Assembly (NCBI GenBank): GCA_013112635.1
Contig: JABFGF010000002.1
Coordinates: 1-64,000, forward strand
Length of the DNA stretch: 64,000 bases
Origin: Calditrichota bacterium
GTDB lineage: Bacteria > Calditrichota > Calditrichia > Calditrichales > J004
Reading direction: 5' to 3'
A program made the translations under genes and the position numbers. Below are positions 16,134 to 26,082 of this stretch, piece after piece. The number at the start of each line of letters is the position of its first letter. The stretch's first letter is position 1. The notes under the pieces are model-generated. The model searched no databases. It had not been told where the DNA came from and saw only the letters and a list, made by a program, of their open reading frames with translations.

Positions 16134-18029
16134 TTATTCTTTAAGTGCTTCCAAAGATTCCCATTGTTCGTATAGAGTTTCGAGCTGATTTTCAATTTCT
16201 GTCAATTCTGCATTTAGCGCAACCACCTTTTCTTTATCTTTATAAAATTCCGGATCAGACATTTTTAAATGAATGGCTTCCTGTTTTTTTTCCAATTCTT
16301 CAATCAGCGAAGGAAGTTTTTCCAAATCTTTTTTCTGCTTATACGATAGTTTATTTTCTTCACTTCTTTTGGATTTTTTCTCTTGCTGATATTGTTTTTT
16401 CTTGTCAGTCTTTTTTACAGTTTTCACCTGTCGCGCTTTACCGGATTGCTCCAGCCAATCATCATATCCGCCAATATATTCTTTTACTCTCCCGCCTTTT
16501 TCAAAAACCCATGTGCTGGTTACTACATTGTTCAAAAGTGTTCGGTCATGAGAAATCAAAATTAGGGTTCCTTTAAAACTAACGATTAATTCTTCCAGCA
16601 ATTCAAGTGTTTCGGCATCAAGATCGTTTGTTGGTTCATCGAGAAGCAAAAGGTTTGCTGGTTTTGAAAATAGGCGGGCAAGCAACAAACGGTTACGCTC
16701 TCCACCGGATAAATTTCTGATGGGCAATTTCGCCCTTTCCGGTGTGAATAGAAAATCTTGCAGATAAGAAATGATATGTTTGCTTCTCCCATCAATGGTC
16801 ACGGTGTCGCCATTGGGGATAACATTTTCCCAGGCAGATTTTTCATCATCAAGCTGCTGCCTTAGCTGATCAAAATAAGTTATTTCAAGTTTAGTGCCGT
16901 GGTTAACGCTGCCAGATTGAAGCTGCAACTTTCCTGTTAACAATTTCAGCAATGTAGTTTTGCCACATCCGTTGGGTCCGATAATACCAATCTTATCGCC
17001 TCGTCCTACAATCGTACTAAAATTTTTGATTAGAGCCACATCATCATAATTGTAAGAGACATCTTTCGCTTCAATGACCAAAGCCCCGGATTTCCCGGCC
17101 TCCGCCAGGTTCATTTTTACACTCCCATCAGATTCTCTTCGCTGTTTTCGCTCATCACGCATTTTTTTTAATGCACGCACGCGGCCTTCATTACGTGTAC
17201 GTCGTGCGCGAATCCCTTTGCGGATCCAAACTTCTTCCTGTGCCAGCTTTTTATCAAAGTTTTCCCATTCTTTTTGTTCCGCATTTAAAACGGCTTCTTT
17301 GCGTTGCAAAAATGTGTCATAATCGCAAGACCAGTCCACCAATTTTCCACGATCCAACTCAATGATTCGGGTAGCCAGCCGCCGTAAAAGCATCCGGTCG
17401 TGCGTTACAAACAAAAGTGTCGTTCCGCGTCTTTTGAGAAATTCTTCCATCCATTCTATCGAGCTGATATCCAGATGGTTTGTCGGCTCATCCAACAAAA
17501 GTAAATCTGGATTGGAAACCAATGCTGCTGCAAGGTTCACGCGTCTTTTCTGACCACCGGAAAGGTTTTCATATTGCCAATCTGCATCAAGTGACATACT
17601 GGAAATGATGATTTTTATTTCATCCATTGCCGGCCAGGCGTGATGCGTATCCAGTTGTTCATGCAAACGATTTAACGGCTCATGATCTGCTTGTGGGTTT
17701 TTGGAAATAAGCAGCTCAGCCTTGTGATAATCTGAAAGCAATTGTCCTTTTTTTCCTAAACCCATGGCCACAATATTAAAAACCGGTCCGGACAATTGTT
17801 GCGGGATTTCTTGCGAAAGATACGATATAGCGGCGCCTTGCTCATTTTGAACAAGGCCTTCATCTACCGAAAGCTGCCCTGCAATCAGCTTCATTAAAGT
17901 GGATTTTCCTGTGCCGTTGCGCCCCAGCAAACAAACACGCTGTTTCTTTTCGATTTGCAGGTTCAGTTCATCTAATATTTTTGGCCCACCAAAGTGGATG
18001 CTCACATTTTGGAGTGAGATTAACGGCAT
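16134..18029 (-). CDS. uup: ABC-F ATPase, Uup-like
   Basis: A 631-residue soluble ABC-F protein with two nucleotide-binding domains: Walker A 'GRNGTGKST' (about 37-45) with signature 'LSGGQKRRVNLAAALV' and 'LLLLDEPTNHLD'; second Walker A 'GPNGCGKTT' (about 351) with 'LSGGERNRLLLARLF' and 'LLLLDEPTNDLD'. The linker between them is basic, and the C-terminus (about 520-630) is a coiled coil, as in E. coli Uup (635 residues). ABC-F proteins act on ribosomes; Uup also affects transposon excision and replication-fork intermediates. No membrane segments. Confidence 0.9.
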   Translation of the reverse strand: MPLISLQNVSIHFGGPKILDELNLQIEKKQRVCLLGRNGTGKSTLMKLIAGQLSVDEGLVQNEQGAAISYLSQEIPQQLSGPVFNIVAMGLGKKGQLLSDYHKAELLISKNPQADHEPLNRLHEQLDTHHAWPAMDEIKIIISSMSLDADWQYENLSGGQKRRVNLAAALVSNPDLLLLDEPTNHLDISSIEWMEEFLKRRGTTLLFVTHDRMLLRRLATRIIELDRGKLVDWSCDYDTFLQRKEAVLNAEQKEWENFDKKLAQEEVWIRKGIRARRTRNEGRVRALKKMRDERKQRRESDGSVKMNLAEAGKSGALVIEAKDVSYNYDDVALIKNFSTIVGRGDKIGIIGPNGCGKTTLLKLLTGKLQLQSGSVNHGTKLEITYFDQLRQQLDDEKSAWENVIPNGDTVTIDGRSKHIISYLQDFLFTPERAKLPIRNLSGGERNRLLLARLFSKPANLLLLDEPTNDLDAETLELLEELIVSFKGTLILISHDRTLLNNVVTSTWVFEKGGRVKEYIGGYDDWLEQSGKARQVKTVKKTDKKKQYQQEKKSKRSEENKLSYKQKKDLEKLPSLIEELEKKQEAIHLKMSDPEFYKDKEKVVALNAELTEIENQLETLYEQWESLEALKE

Positions 18030-18215
18030 AATAGTCTCTTGTTAAATCGAATTGTTGGTCGGCAAAATTACAACAAGTTGGAATATTGTCAAAAAGGGAA
18101 TGGCGTTTTAGTAAAGAAAAAATTATTTATAAACTAAATTTATCTTAGAAAAATTAATATGTAACAAAACTTATGCTGAATAGATTTATGGAGCCTTCAC
18201 CTGTGGTTTTGATAT

Positions 18216-19058
18216 TTAATTCCAGCTCCAGGCCACTCGTTTAAACATTGGTATCATAACTCCAACATCCAAACCATAAAAATCAAAAGATTCAAACCTA
18301 TCAGACGGGACAAAATAAAAAAATGGAAGAAGTACATCATAGTGTCCTCGAATATAGAATCTTTTAAACCGAATTTCAGAACCAATATTGGCGTATGGTA
18401 ACATAAAGTATAAAAATGTACCTGCCTCAGCACTTATATTAATTTTTGATGAATTAAATTCTGCAAGGTTATAAAGCTCTGACCAGCGATAGTTAAAACC
18501 AATTATCGGAAAAAAACTATCTCGACTATTTTCATAAAAAGAGGAATGCTGCCAGTTTGTAGCACGAAAGCGGTTAAAATAATTCGGTTTACGCGCAATT
18601 CTTGTTAAAGCCCATGTCCCCTTTTTATTTTTTATTGCTCTTTCACTTGCTTCACGGTATTCATCCATAAACAATGTATCGCATGGTAAATAAACAGCAT
18701 AACCGTTTTCAAGATACGTTGTATTTATATTGCGGTCACCAAGTGGATACTTTCTAAACAGATGTCCGCATTGAATGGAGTTATCAGAGCAGCTATTTTT
18801 ATATGAAGGGATGAATCCAGAAGTCCGCTTTTCTAATTGAATTCGGGCAAATTTAATAATATTTGCAGCCAATTCACTCCTTGCTGAATCCAAATCATTT
18901 ATCGAAGGGACATTTAAATTGACCATCTTAATTTGCAGGCTGTCTTCGGTTAAAAACAGGTTTGCATCTAGGACTTCAATAATTTTCACTTCCCGTTCCT
19001 GGGCAAACAAATTTGTAAAACCAATCCACAAGAAAAAGAAAACTATTTTGTTTAACAT
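18216..19058 (-). CDS. SNase-like domain fused to a beta-strand-rich C-terminus
   Basis: A 280-residue exported protein (signal 'MLNKIVFFFLWIGFTNLFAQ'). Residues about 23-150 follow the thermonuclease (SNase/OB) pattern: 'VKIIEVLDANLFL', the dipeptide region now 'LNVPS' where the family has 'D-x-P-E', and the closing 'NGYAVYLPCDTLFMDEYREA' with 'KNKKGTWA'. The catalytic Arg/Glu positions appear changed, so the nuclease activity is doubtful. About 120 further residues contain alternating aromatic strands ('FYIRGHYDVLLPFFYFV'), suggesting a membrane-associated or barrel-like domain. The two-domain combination is not one I recognise. Confidence 0.65.
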   Translation of the reverse strand: MLNKIVFFFLWIGFTNLFAQEREVKIIEVLDANLFLTEDSLQIKMVNLNVPSINDLDSARSELAANIIKFARIQLEKRTSGFIPSYKNSCSDNSIQCGHLFRKYPLGDRNINTTYLENGYAVYLPCDTLFMDEYREASERAIKNKKGTWALTRIARKPNYFNRFRATNWQHSSFYENSRDSFFPIIGFNYRWSELYNLAEFNSSKINISAEAGTFLYFMLPYANIGSEIRFKRFYIRGHYDVLLPFFYFVPSDRFESFDFYGLDVGVMIPMFKRVAWSWN

Positions 19059-19068
19059 ATTGATTTAC

Positions 19069-19398
19069 TCATTTATATTTCTCTATCACCTTGGGCCCTT
19101 TTACCCAGTAACCCGCCCAAAAAGTAAAAAGTGTAACAATGAAAAGAATTATAAAAAGCCGGGTCCATGGTTGCCCAAAAGAAATACGTCCCATAACCAA
19201 CGTATAAGTGCTAATAGCCCAGGACAGTCCGCCCAAAAATACTGTTCCTTGTAAAAGGTGAATTACCCACATGCGTTTTACAAATAAAAGAAATGGTAAT
19301 AAAACAGAAACCATTGCCAGAAGGTTATAACTGTTTCTGGAAAAATGTGCGCCTAAAAGAATCAGGGCAAGAATTATTGGGAAAAGTCGTTTGAACAT
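19069..19398 (-). CDS. Small four-helix membrane protein
   Basis: A 109-residue hydrophobic protein with about four membrane helices ('LFPIILALILLGAHF', 'LLAMVSVLLPFLLFV', 'GTVFLGGLSWAISTYTLVM', 'LFIILFIVTLFTFWAGYW'). There is no signal peptide or recognised family motif. It lies ten bases upstream of the SNase-like gene on the same strand, probably in one transcript. Function unknown. Confidence 0.6.
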   Translation of the reverse strand: MFKRLFPIILALILLGAHFSRNSYNLLAMVSVLLPFLLFVKRMWVIHLLQGTVFLGGLSWAISTYTLVMGRISFGQPWTRLFIILFIVTLFTFWAGYWVKGPKVIEKYK

Positions 19399-19530
19399 TT
19401 TATAATCCGTGTTTTAGATAACGTTGTGTTAATTTACGAAACTTTTTTTCAAAAGAAGAAGAAAAACAAGCCAGCATTTGGTGAGATTAAATTCTTGTTG
19501 TGTAAATAATAAAAACGTATAATTTTGAAT

Positions 19531-21627
19531 ATGAAAAACGTATATAAAAACTCACTTCTCTTTCTGAAAAAATCCCAAAAAAAAATAACGGAAAAAATGC
19601 GTACTGCTTTTGGTGCTTTGCGCCGCGCTGAACATATTTTTATGGTTTTATCAGCCATTGTGATTGGAATTCTCGGAGCATTTGGAGCCATCCTTTTTCG
19701 CTTTATGATCAAATACTCGCAGGAACTTTTTTGGGGTACTTCTGATTTTAGTGCCGGTAATATTGAACAAATCCCATTTTGGTTGATTGCCCTTTTGCCG
19801 CTTATTGGCGGATTGCTTGTTGGCCCTCTTGTTCATTTTGTTGCTAAGGAAGTCCGCGGATCAGGGATTCCGGAAGTTATGGAATCCGTTGCCATTAAAG
19901 GTGGCAGTATCCGAACGCGGGTTGCTGTTATAAAATCTTTAGCTGCCGCTATAACTATTGGCTCCGGTGGTTCAGCAGGGCGTGAGGGCCCGATTGTTCA
20001 AATCGGTTCTGCCATTGGTTCATTATTTGGTCAGTTTATGGCTGTTTCCACAAGACGCCTGAGAACCTTTGTAGCTTGCGGTGCATCAGCAGGTATTGCA
20101 GCTACTTTTAATGCACCCATAGCGGGCGCCTTATTTGCCGTAGAAATTATTTTAGGTGAATATGCTGTTGCTCAATTTAGCCCAATCGTAATTTCATCTG
20201 TCGTGGCCACTGTAATTTCGCGCCATTATATTGGTGATTTTCCCGCCTTCCATGTACCGGATTATGAACTGGTCAGCGCCTATGAATTTATCCCGTATCT
20301 TGTTTTGGGGATTCTGGCTGGAATAATTGCTGTACTATTTATTAAAACAATCTATAAAACTCAGGATTGGTTCGACCTGTTTAAAATACCGGAATGGCTA
20401 AAACCTGCTGTGGGCGGCTTAATTGTCGGTTTAATTGCCATCAGCTTTCCACAAATTCTCGGTGTGGGTTATGAATCGATTAATGATGCTTTATGGGGAA
20501 AAGACTTATCCTGGCTGTTAATTGCACTTCTTTTCTTAAAGATTATTTCTACTTCTGCAACCCTCGGATCCGGTGGATCTGGTGGGATATTTGCGCCATC
20601 CCTTTTTATTGGTGCTATGTTGGGCAGTTTTATAGGTCTGCAAGCCGGAGCTTTATATCCGGAGCTTACAGCAAATCCAGGCGCTTATGCGCTGGTCGGG
20701 ATGGGTGCCGTTGTTGCGGCATCAACCCATGCGCCAATCACAGCCATACTAATAATTTTTGAGTTGACCAATGATTATAAAATAATTCCGCCTTTAATGG
20801 TTTCTGTAATAATCGGTGTTTTAGTCGCCACATATCTCAAAAAAGAATCCATTTATTCAATGAAACTGATCCGGCGTGGTGTTAATATTTTTGAAGGTAA
20901 AGATCTAAATGTGATGCGCTCATTGTGGGTTAAAGATGTTATGTCGCATGATGTGATAACAATAAATACAAGTGATTCTTTTCAGGAACTGATTCAATTT
21001 ATGGTGGCCAGCAATCATCATGAATATTTTATGGTTAATGATGAACGAAATCTTGTTGGTACTTTCTCAATAAATGAAATAAAGGAATTCTTAACAGATG
21101 AAGCCTATCTGTCTGGTTTAGTAATTGCGGCAGATATTGCCCATCCGCCGCCTGCTTTTCTTTTGCCGGATGACAACCTGGATTTGGTGATGCATAATTT
21201 TGGCCGTTACAATGTTGACGAACTTCCTGTGGTTGAAGATAAAGTTACCAAGAAATTTTTAGGCACGGTTCAACGTATGGATGTGATTGACGCTTACAAC
21301 AGAGAGATTTTTAAAACGGATTTAGTTGGCGGCGTACACAGCATTGTTTCTGCAGTTAGCAGTGAACGGGATATTGAAATTAGCGAAGGCTATAAAATCT
21401 GCGAAGTTGACCCACCTGGACCATTTCTTGGAAAATCGTTAAAAGAAATAAACATCAGGGCTAAATATGGGGTTGAGGTAATTCTTATTAGAAAATCAGT
21501 TGATCAAAAAGATGGCCTTCAAAACCGTCCGGGAGCTATCCCGTCACCCGATTATGTTATTGAACAGGGTGACACGCTTTTGGTTTTGGGTGATGATGAT
21601 GCCGTTCAAAAATTGCGAAAAAGCTAA
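19531..21627 (+). CDS. ClC-family chloride channel/transporter with CBS and TrkA-C domains
   Basis: A 698-residue inner membrane protein. The channel core has the selectivity sequences 'GSGGSAGREGP' (with the gating Glu) and 'GSGGSGGIFAPSLFIGA'; about ten helices span residues 35-435. Two CBS domains follow (about 470-600, 'VKDVMSHDVITINTSDSF' opens the first) and the end is a TrkA-C/RCK-C-like domain ('ICEVDPPGPFLGKSLKEI', 'GDTLLVLGDDDAV'). CBS and TrkA-C parts usually sense nucleotides or ions. ATG 19531 is favoured over TTG 19525. A sulfatase gene follows after 42 bases. Confidence 0.9.
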   Translation: MKNVYKNSLLFLKKSQKKITEKMRTAFGALRRAEHIFMVLSAIVIGILGAFGAILFRFMIKYSQELFWGTSDFSAGNIEQIPFWLIALLPLIGGLLVGPLVHFVAKEVRGSGIPEVMESVAIKGGSIRTRVAVIKSLAAAITIGSGGSAGREGPIVQIGSAIGSLFGQFMAVSTRRLRTFVACGASAGIAATFNAPIAGALFAVEIILGEYAVAQFSPIVISSVVATVISRHYIGDFPAFHVPDYELVSAYEFIPYLVLGILAGIIAVLFIKTIYKTQDWFDLFKIPEWLKPAVGGLIVGLIAISFPQILGVGYESINDALWGKDLSWLLIALLFLKIISTSATLGSGGSGGIFAPSLFIGAMLGSFIGLQAGALYPELTANPGAYALVGMGAVVAASTHAPITAILIIFELTNDYKIIPPLMVSVIIGVLVATYLKKESIYSMKLIRRGVNIFEGKDLNVMRSLWVKDVMSHDVITINTSDSFQELIQFMVASNHHEYFMVNDERNLVGTFSINEIKEFLTDEAYLSGLVIAADIAHPPPAFLLPDDNLDLVMHNFGRYNVDELPVVEDKVTKKFLGTVQRMDVIDAYNREIFKTDLVGGVHSIVSAVSSERDIEISEGYKICEVDPPGPFLGKSLKEINIRAKYGVEVILIRKSVDQKDGLQNRPGAIPSPDYVIEQGDTLLVLGDDDAVQKLRKS

Positions 21628-21669
21628 TAATTTATAGTAAATATTTTACAAATTTAATTGGGGAATAAA

Positions 21670-23241
21670 ATGTTTTTTATGCGATTGGTTCTTTTCATCT
21701 CTTTATTTTTTTTAATTAATAGTAGCAGCAACATTTTAGCAAAAGAGAAGTCTCCAACAAAAGATCGTCCCAATATTATTTTTATTATGACGGATGATCA
21801 TACCAAACAAGCCATGAGCTGCTATGGAAGCAAAATTAATAAAACCCCAAATATCGACCGGATTGCCCAAAATGGAATGCTTTTTAAAAACAGTTTTGTC
21901 ACCAATTCCATTTGCGCTCCAAGCCGTGCAGTAGCTTTAACAGGGAAATACAGTCACATTAATGGTTTGCGGGATAATCGTGATAAATTTAATGGCGATC
22001 AGATGACATTTCCCAAGCTGTTGCAAAAGGCCGGTTATCAAACCGCGCTCATGGGAAAATGGCATTTAAAAAGTACTCCACAAGGTTTTGATACATGGAA
22101 AATTCTTCCGGGCCAAGGAGATTATTATAATCCCAGATTTATTGAAAATGGCGACACAACAAGGCATGAAGGATATGTGACCACATTAATCACAGATTTT
22201 ACTCTGGAAACACTGGAAAATTTTGACAAAGAGAAACCATTTTGTCTTTTATATTTTCACAAAGCACCTCACCGCAACTGGATGCCGGACAGCAAACATT
22301 TGGCGATGTATGATAGTGTAAACATTCCTGTCCCCGAAACATTTTTTGATGATTATAAATCGCGCCAGGCTGCAAAAGAACAGGATATGCGCGTAGTAGA
22401 TTTATACAATTCGTTTGATATGAAAATTCATTCGGATGAAGAAGAAAAGTATTCCGGGGGCCAGGAAAAATTTAAATTGAATGCCAAAAAAAGTTGGGAA
22501 CGTCTTTATAACAATTTAACAGAGGAACAGAAAAAAGCCTGGGATGCAGCCTACGAGCCCAAAAACAAAGCTTTTCTTGAAGCGAATTTATCTGGAACAG
22601 AATTGGCGATCTGGAAATATCAGCGTTATATAAAAGATTATTTGCGTACCGTCCAATCCGTTGATGAAAATGTTGGACGTGTTCTTGATTATCTTGATGA
22701 AAAAGGATTGACTGAAAACACGCTGATTATTTACACATCAGACCAGGGTTTCTACCTTGGAGAGCATGGCTGGTATGATAAGCGTTTTATGTATGAAGAA
22801 TCATTTGGAATGCCTTTGCTAATTCAATATCCAAAGGAGATTGCAGCAAATACAGTCAACAATGAAATGGCAATAAATCTTGACTTTTGTCCCACAATCC
22901 TTGATTATGCCGGCGTAGAAATTCCTGCAGATGTACAAGGGAAATCGATTCGCCCTTTATTAAAAAATGAAAAACCGGATCACTGGCGACAAGAAATTTA
23001 CTACCACTATTATGAGTATCCCCACGGCTGGCATGATGTTAAAAAACATTATGGTGTACGCACTAAGAAATACAAATTACTCCAGTTTTATGATGAGCTG
23101 GAAGCAACGGAATTATACGATCTTGAGAAAGATCCGAATGAGTTGAAAAATGTAAACGGGGATCCACAATACGCTCAAATACAAAAAGATTTGGAAACCA
23201 AGCTGCAAGAATTAAGACTACAATATAAAGAAGTTGAATAA
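21670..23241 (+). CDS. Secreted sulfatase (cysteine type)
   Basis: A 523-residue exported arylsulfatase-type enzyme with a hydrophobic signal ('VLFISLFFLINSSS'). The metal-binding start 'NIIFIMTDDH' and the sulfatase motif 'CAPSRAVALTGK' (C82) are intact; C82 must be converted to formylglycine by a maturase, which is not encoded here. 'LMGKWHL', 'FHKAPH' and 'YTSDQGFYLGEHGWYDKR' carry further active-site residues. It probably removes sulfate from exogenous polysaccharides. GGGGA precedes ATG 21670. Downstream it converges on the TolC gene with only 15 bases between. Confidence 0.9.
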   Translation: MFFMRLVLFISLFFLINSSSNILAKEKSPTKDRPNIIFIMTDDHTKQAMSCYGSKINKTPNIDRIAQNGMLFKNSFVTNSICAPSRAVALTGKYSHINGLRDNRDKFNGDQMTFPKLLQKAGYQTALMGKWHLKSTPQGFDTWKILPGQGDYYNPRFIENGDTTRHEGYVTTLITDFTLETLENFDKEKPFCLLYFHKAPHRNWMPDSKHLAMYDSVNIPVPETFFDDYKSRQAAKEQDMRVVDLYNSFDMKIHSDEEEKYSGGQEKFKLNAKKSWERLYNNLTEEQKKAWDAAYEPKNKAFLEANLSGTELAIWKYQRYIKDYLRTVQSVDENVGRVLDYLDEKGLTENTLIIYTSDQGFYLGEHGWYDKRFMYEESFGMPLLIQYPKEIAANTVNNEMAINLDFCPTILDYAGVEIPADVQGKSIRPLLKNEKPDHWRQEIYYHYYEYPHGWHDVKKHYGVRTKKYKLLQFYDELEATELYDLEKDPNELKNVNGDPQYAQIQKDLETKLQELRLQYKEVE

Positions 23242-23256
23242 TAATTATGGTTTAAT

Positions 23257-24750
23257 CTAGCTTTCCGATTTTATTTCAAAGCCATTTACAAAATCATAAA
23301 ATGTTTTTCGGGTTATGTCCTGTAATAACAATTTGTAGTCAATCAAAGCGGATAATCGCGATTGGTAGGCCGAGGAAAGCCTGTTTCTATCAAGCGCCAA
23401 AGACTGGCTGTTGATCTCTCCATTGGCAAAGCGGTTGCGGCTAATCTCAAAACTTCGCTCTGCAACTTTAATGTTTTTTTCCAACATTTTTAGGCGTTTT
23501 AAACTGCTTTTAATATTATTTACTGTGTTACGAATATCTTTTTCAACATTTATTTTTTCTTCATCGCTGGATAATTTTCTTTGCCTCAATCGTGCTTCTG
23601 CAGCCCGTACCTGAGCATTGTTTACACCCCAATCCCACAAGGGAATTCGGAGCTGAAGAGCCACACCTCTATTTCCTGGGCGCCGTTTTAATTCTTGCCA
23701 GGCACTTTGAAAATTTGTTTGCAAAGCAACAGATTTATCTTCTTCATTTACACCGATCAAATCATAAAAGGCCGAAATGTTTCCTGTGATTTGGCCATCC
23801 ACTTTTGTACGTTCAATATTTATTTGGGCCTGCTCATAAGCAATTTCCCGTTCGCGGATCTCCAGCCTGTTTTTTAAACCAAACTGCAATGCCGTTTCCA
23901 AGTCTACATCCACCTGCTGGAAACTTAAATCAGACTCAAGAATGATTGAATCGGAAAGAGAAATTCCTAAAAGCTGTTTTAGATTATTGGCCTGGGCTGA
24001 GCTACGTTGCTGTGCAAGATCCCAATTATTTTTTGCCTCAACCAAATCTACTTCCATTTGCAAGGCTTCTACCTCGGCGATTACACCGGCTTTATATTTA
24101 TTTTGGGCAAGGTTATTGGACTCTGTTTGCTGGTCAAGTGTTTGCTTTGCAATATTTTGAGTTTCAATGGCGCTTAAATAAAAATAATAGGCCTGGCTGG
24201 TTTGATAATTTAGATCGAGGCCCGTGCGGGTAAGTTGGCGATTGGTTAGTTCAAAGTTGAGTTCGGCATTTTTTAATGCACTGAGTATATTGTTATATGA
24301 ATAAAAAGCTTCAATTGGCTGGTTAAATCCAATCCGGGTATTTAAGCGAAATGAATTTAGCTCATTGGAAATATCCTGGATATGAAAAATTCCTGATTGA
24401 ATAAAAATATGCCCATCAGTTGGTAAGGGTTGAGAGATTGTTAAATCAGTTGAATAACGGCTTTGTTTGGTAGAGAAAAAAATTGTTCGCCCGGTCGTGT
24501 CATCAAAACTTGCAATGGTTTCGTTATATTCAGGCAAAGAAAAATTTAGATCAACCTGCGTTTTAAAGCGATTTGTAGCAGCAGTCAAATTAGCTTTGGC
24601 AACTTTATATTCTTCTGTTAAATGGCGTATACTAAAACTTTTTACTTTGGCAATGTCAATACATTCCTGTAAAGATAAATGATGTATTTCTTGTGCAGAA
24701 AGTAGATTTATGCCAAAAATTATTAATATGAATAGTCTGCTAAATTTCAT
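23257..24750 (-). CDS. TolC-family outer membrane efflux protein
   Basis: A 497-residue outer membrane channel protein with signal peptide 'MKFSRLFILIIFGINLLSAQ'. Two repeated halves of long helical coiled coils are visible (for example 'AEVEALQMEVDLVEAKNNWDLAQQ' about 225-248, 'AEARLRQRKLSSDEEKI' about 375-390), as in TolC/OEP proteins. It is the last gene of the operon with the MacB-type permease and two adaptors, and should form the exit duct for their substrate. Confidence 0.9.
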   Translation of the reverse strand: MKFSRLFILIIFGINLLSAQEIHHLSLQECIDIAKVKSFSIRHLTEEYKVAKANLTAATNRFKTQVDLNFSLPEYNETIASFDDTTGRTIFFSTKQSRYSTDLTISQPLPTDGHIFIQSGIFHIQDISNELNSFRLNTRIGFNQPIEAFYSYNNILSALKNAELNFELTNRQLTRTGLDLNYQTSQAYYFYLSAIETQNIAKQTLDQQTESNNLAQNKYKAGVIAEVEALQMEVDLVEAKNNWDLAQQRSSAQANNLKQLLGISLSDSIILESDLSFQQVDVDLETALQFGLKNRLEIREREIAYEQAQINIERTKVDGQITGNISAFYDLIGVNEEDKSVALQTNFQSAWQELKRRPGNRGVALQLRIPLWDWGVNNAQVRAAEARLRQRKLSSDEEKINVEKDIRNTVNNIKSSLKRLKMLEKNIKVAERSFEISRNRFANGEINSQSLALDRNRLSSAYQSRLSALIDYKLLLQDITRKTFYDFVNGFEIKSES

Positions 24751-24796
24751 TCTTTTTCCTGTTAAATAATTTTTTGTAAATCTGTTTTATGAAATA

Positions 24797-26080
24797 TCAC
24801 TCATAACGCAAGGCTTCTATCGGGTTTAAACTGGCGGCTTGCTTGGCAGGGTAATATCCAAAAACAATACCAACACCACTGCTAACACCAAACGAGATAA
24901 TAACTGACCAGGCGCTTACCGCGGTGTCCCAGTCAGAATAAAAAGTAATCCCTATCGCCAGAGTATAGCCAACAACAATGCCAATTATTCCGCCAAACAA
25001 ACTTAAGATTAATGCTTCGGTTAAAAACTGGTTTAACACATCTTTGCGTGTAGCACCCAGCGATCGGCGGATACCAATTTCACGGGTTCTCTCCAAAACA
25101 GACGCAAGCATAATGTTCATAATTCCGATGCCGCCAACCAAAAGGGAAATCCCCGCAATGGCGCCCATAACGATATTAAATATTTTCTGGGTTTCCTCAC
25201 TTTGCTGTAAAAGTTGTTCCGGAACAATCATGGAATAATTTTTTACTTGATTGTGGCGCCGGTAAAGAATCTGATCTACCAGGTTTGAAGTAGCAACTAC
25301 CGGGGCATCATTATTGAGTTGTAAAATAATTTGCTCTAACTCACTCTCGCCGTCTTCCCTGTCGTAGCGGATATTGACAGAGTTAATCGGCGCAAAAATA
25401 TTGCTGTTTAAGTCCACTTCTTTTGTGCCGGCAATACTTTTAGGCTGATATTGCAGAACCCCAATAACAGTAAACCAGACATTCTCAATTTTTATTTTTT
25501 TCCCCAAAGGGTTTTCTACAAGAAAAAGATCTTTAGCAGCCTGCGATCCTAACACGCAAACCCGCTGATAGGTTTTATTTTCGTATTTTGAAAAAATACC
25601 ACCAGAGGATATTTTCAAATTCATTAAGGAAAGATATTCGGGATAGGTGCCGGTTAAAACAATTTCGGCTATCCTGCTTTGATACGAAGCATCATAATCG
25701 CGTTCAACAACCGGGGCAATATTATTAATATTTGGAACAATCGCCGCTAACGCATCAACATCTGCAAGCGATAAAAGAGTCTGCCCATCATCATCATCAG
25801 CGTCATTTTCTTCCTGCTGCACAATTATGTTTTGTAACCCAAGCGATTGAATCTGAGACATGGTTTTGCGCCGGGCACCTTCTCCAATTGCCAACATGGA
25901 TATAACAGCAGCAACACCAAAAATTATCCCCAAAATTGTAAGCAGCGATCGAAGCTTATGGTTTAAAACGCCTTCAATACTAATACGAAGCTGTTCTTCG
26001 TTTAAAAAAGTAAAACGCGATAACAGCTTGTTTTGCAGGATTTTTTCTACAAAAATATTCAAATAGTGTGATAGGTTCAT
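24797..26080 (-). CDS. MacB-type ABC transporter permease (FtsX family)
   Basis: A 427-residue inner membrane protein with an N-terminal helix ('LRSLLTILGIIFGVAAVISM', about 35-55), a long periplasmic MacB_PCD domain, and three C-terminal helices including 'LVGGIGIMNIMLASVLERTR' and 'EIGIRRSLGATRKDV', the FtsX-family coupling region. It lacks the ATP-binding half found in E. coli MacB, and no ABC ATPase gene is in the operon. The ATPase must be supplied from elsewhere, or the gene could have lost it. Two bases separate it from the upstream adaptor. Confidence 0.9.
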   Translation of the reverse strand: MNLSHYLNIFVEKILQNKLLSRFTFLNEEQLRISIEGVLNHKLRSLLTILGIIFGVAAVISMLAIGEGARRKTMSQIQSLGLQNIIVQQEENDADDDDGQTLLSLADVDALAAIVPNINNIAPVVERDYDASYQSRIAEIVLTGTYPEYLSLMNLKISSGGIFSKYENKTYQRVCVLGSQAAKDLFLVENPLGKKIKIENVWFTVIGVLQYQPKSIAGTKEVDLNSNIFAPINSVNIRYDREDGESELEQIILQLNNDAPVVATSNLVDQILYRRHNQVKNYSMIVPEQLLQQSEETQKIFNIVMGAIAGISLLVGGIGIMNIMLASVLERTREIGIRRSLGATRKDVLNQFLTEALILSLFGGIIGIVVGYTLAIGITFYSDWDTAVSAWSVIISFGVSSGVGIVFGYYPAKQAASLNPIEALRYE

Positions 26081-26082
26081 AA

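Noticed and set aside
23242-23256. Terminator between the convergent sulfatase and TolC genes
   Set aside because: Only 15 bases, no stem is possible there; the transcripts must end inside the opposite gene or by Rho.
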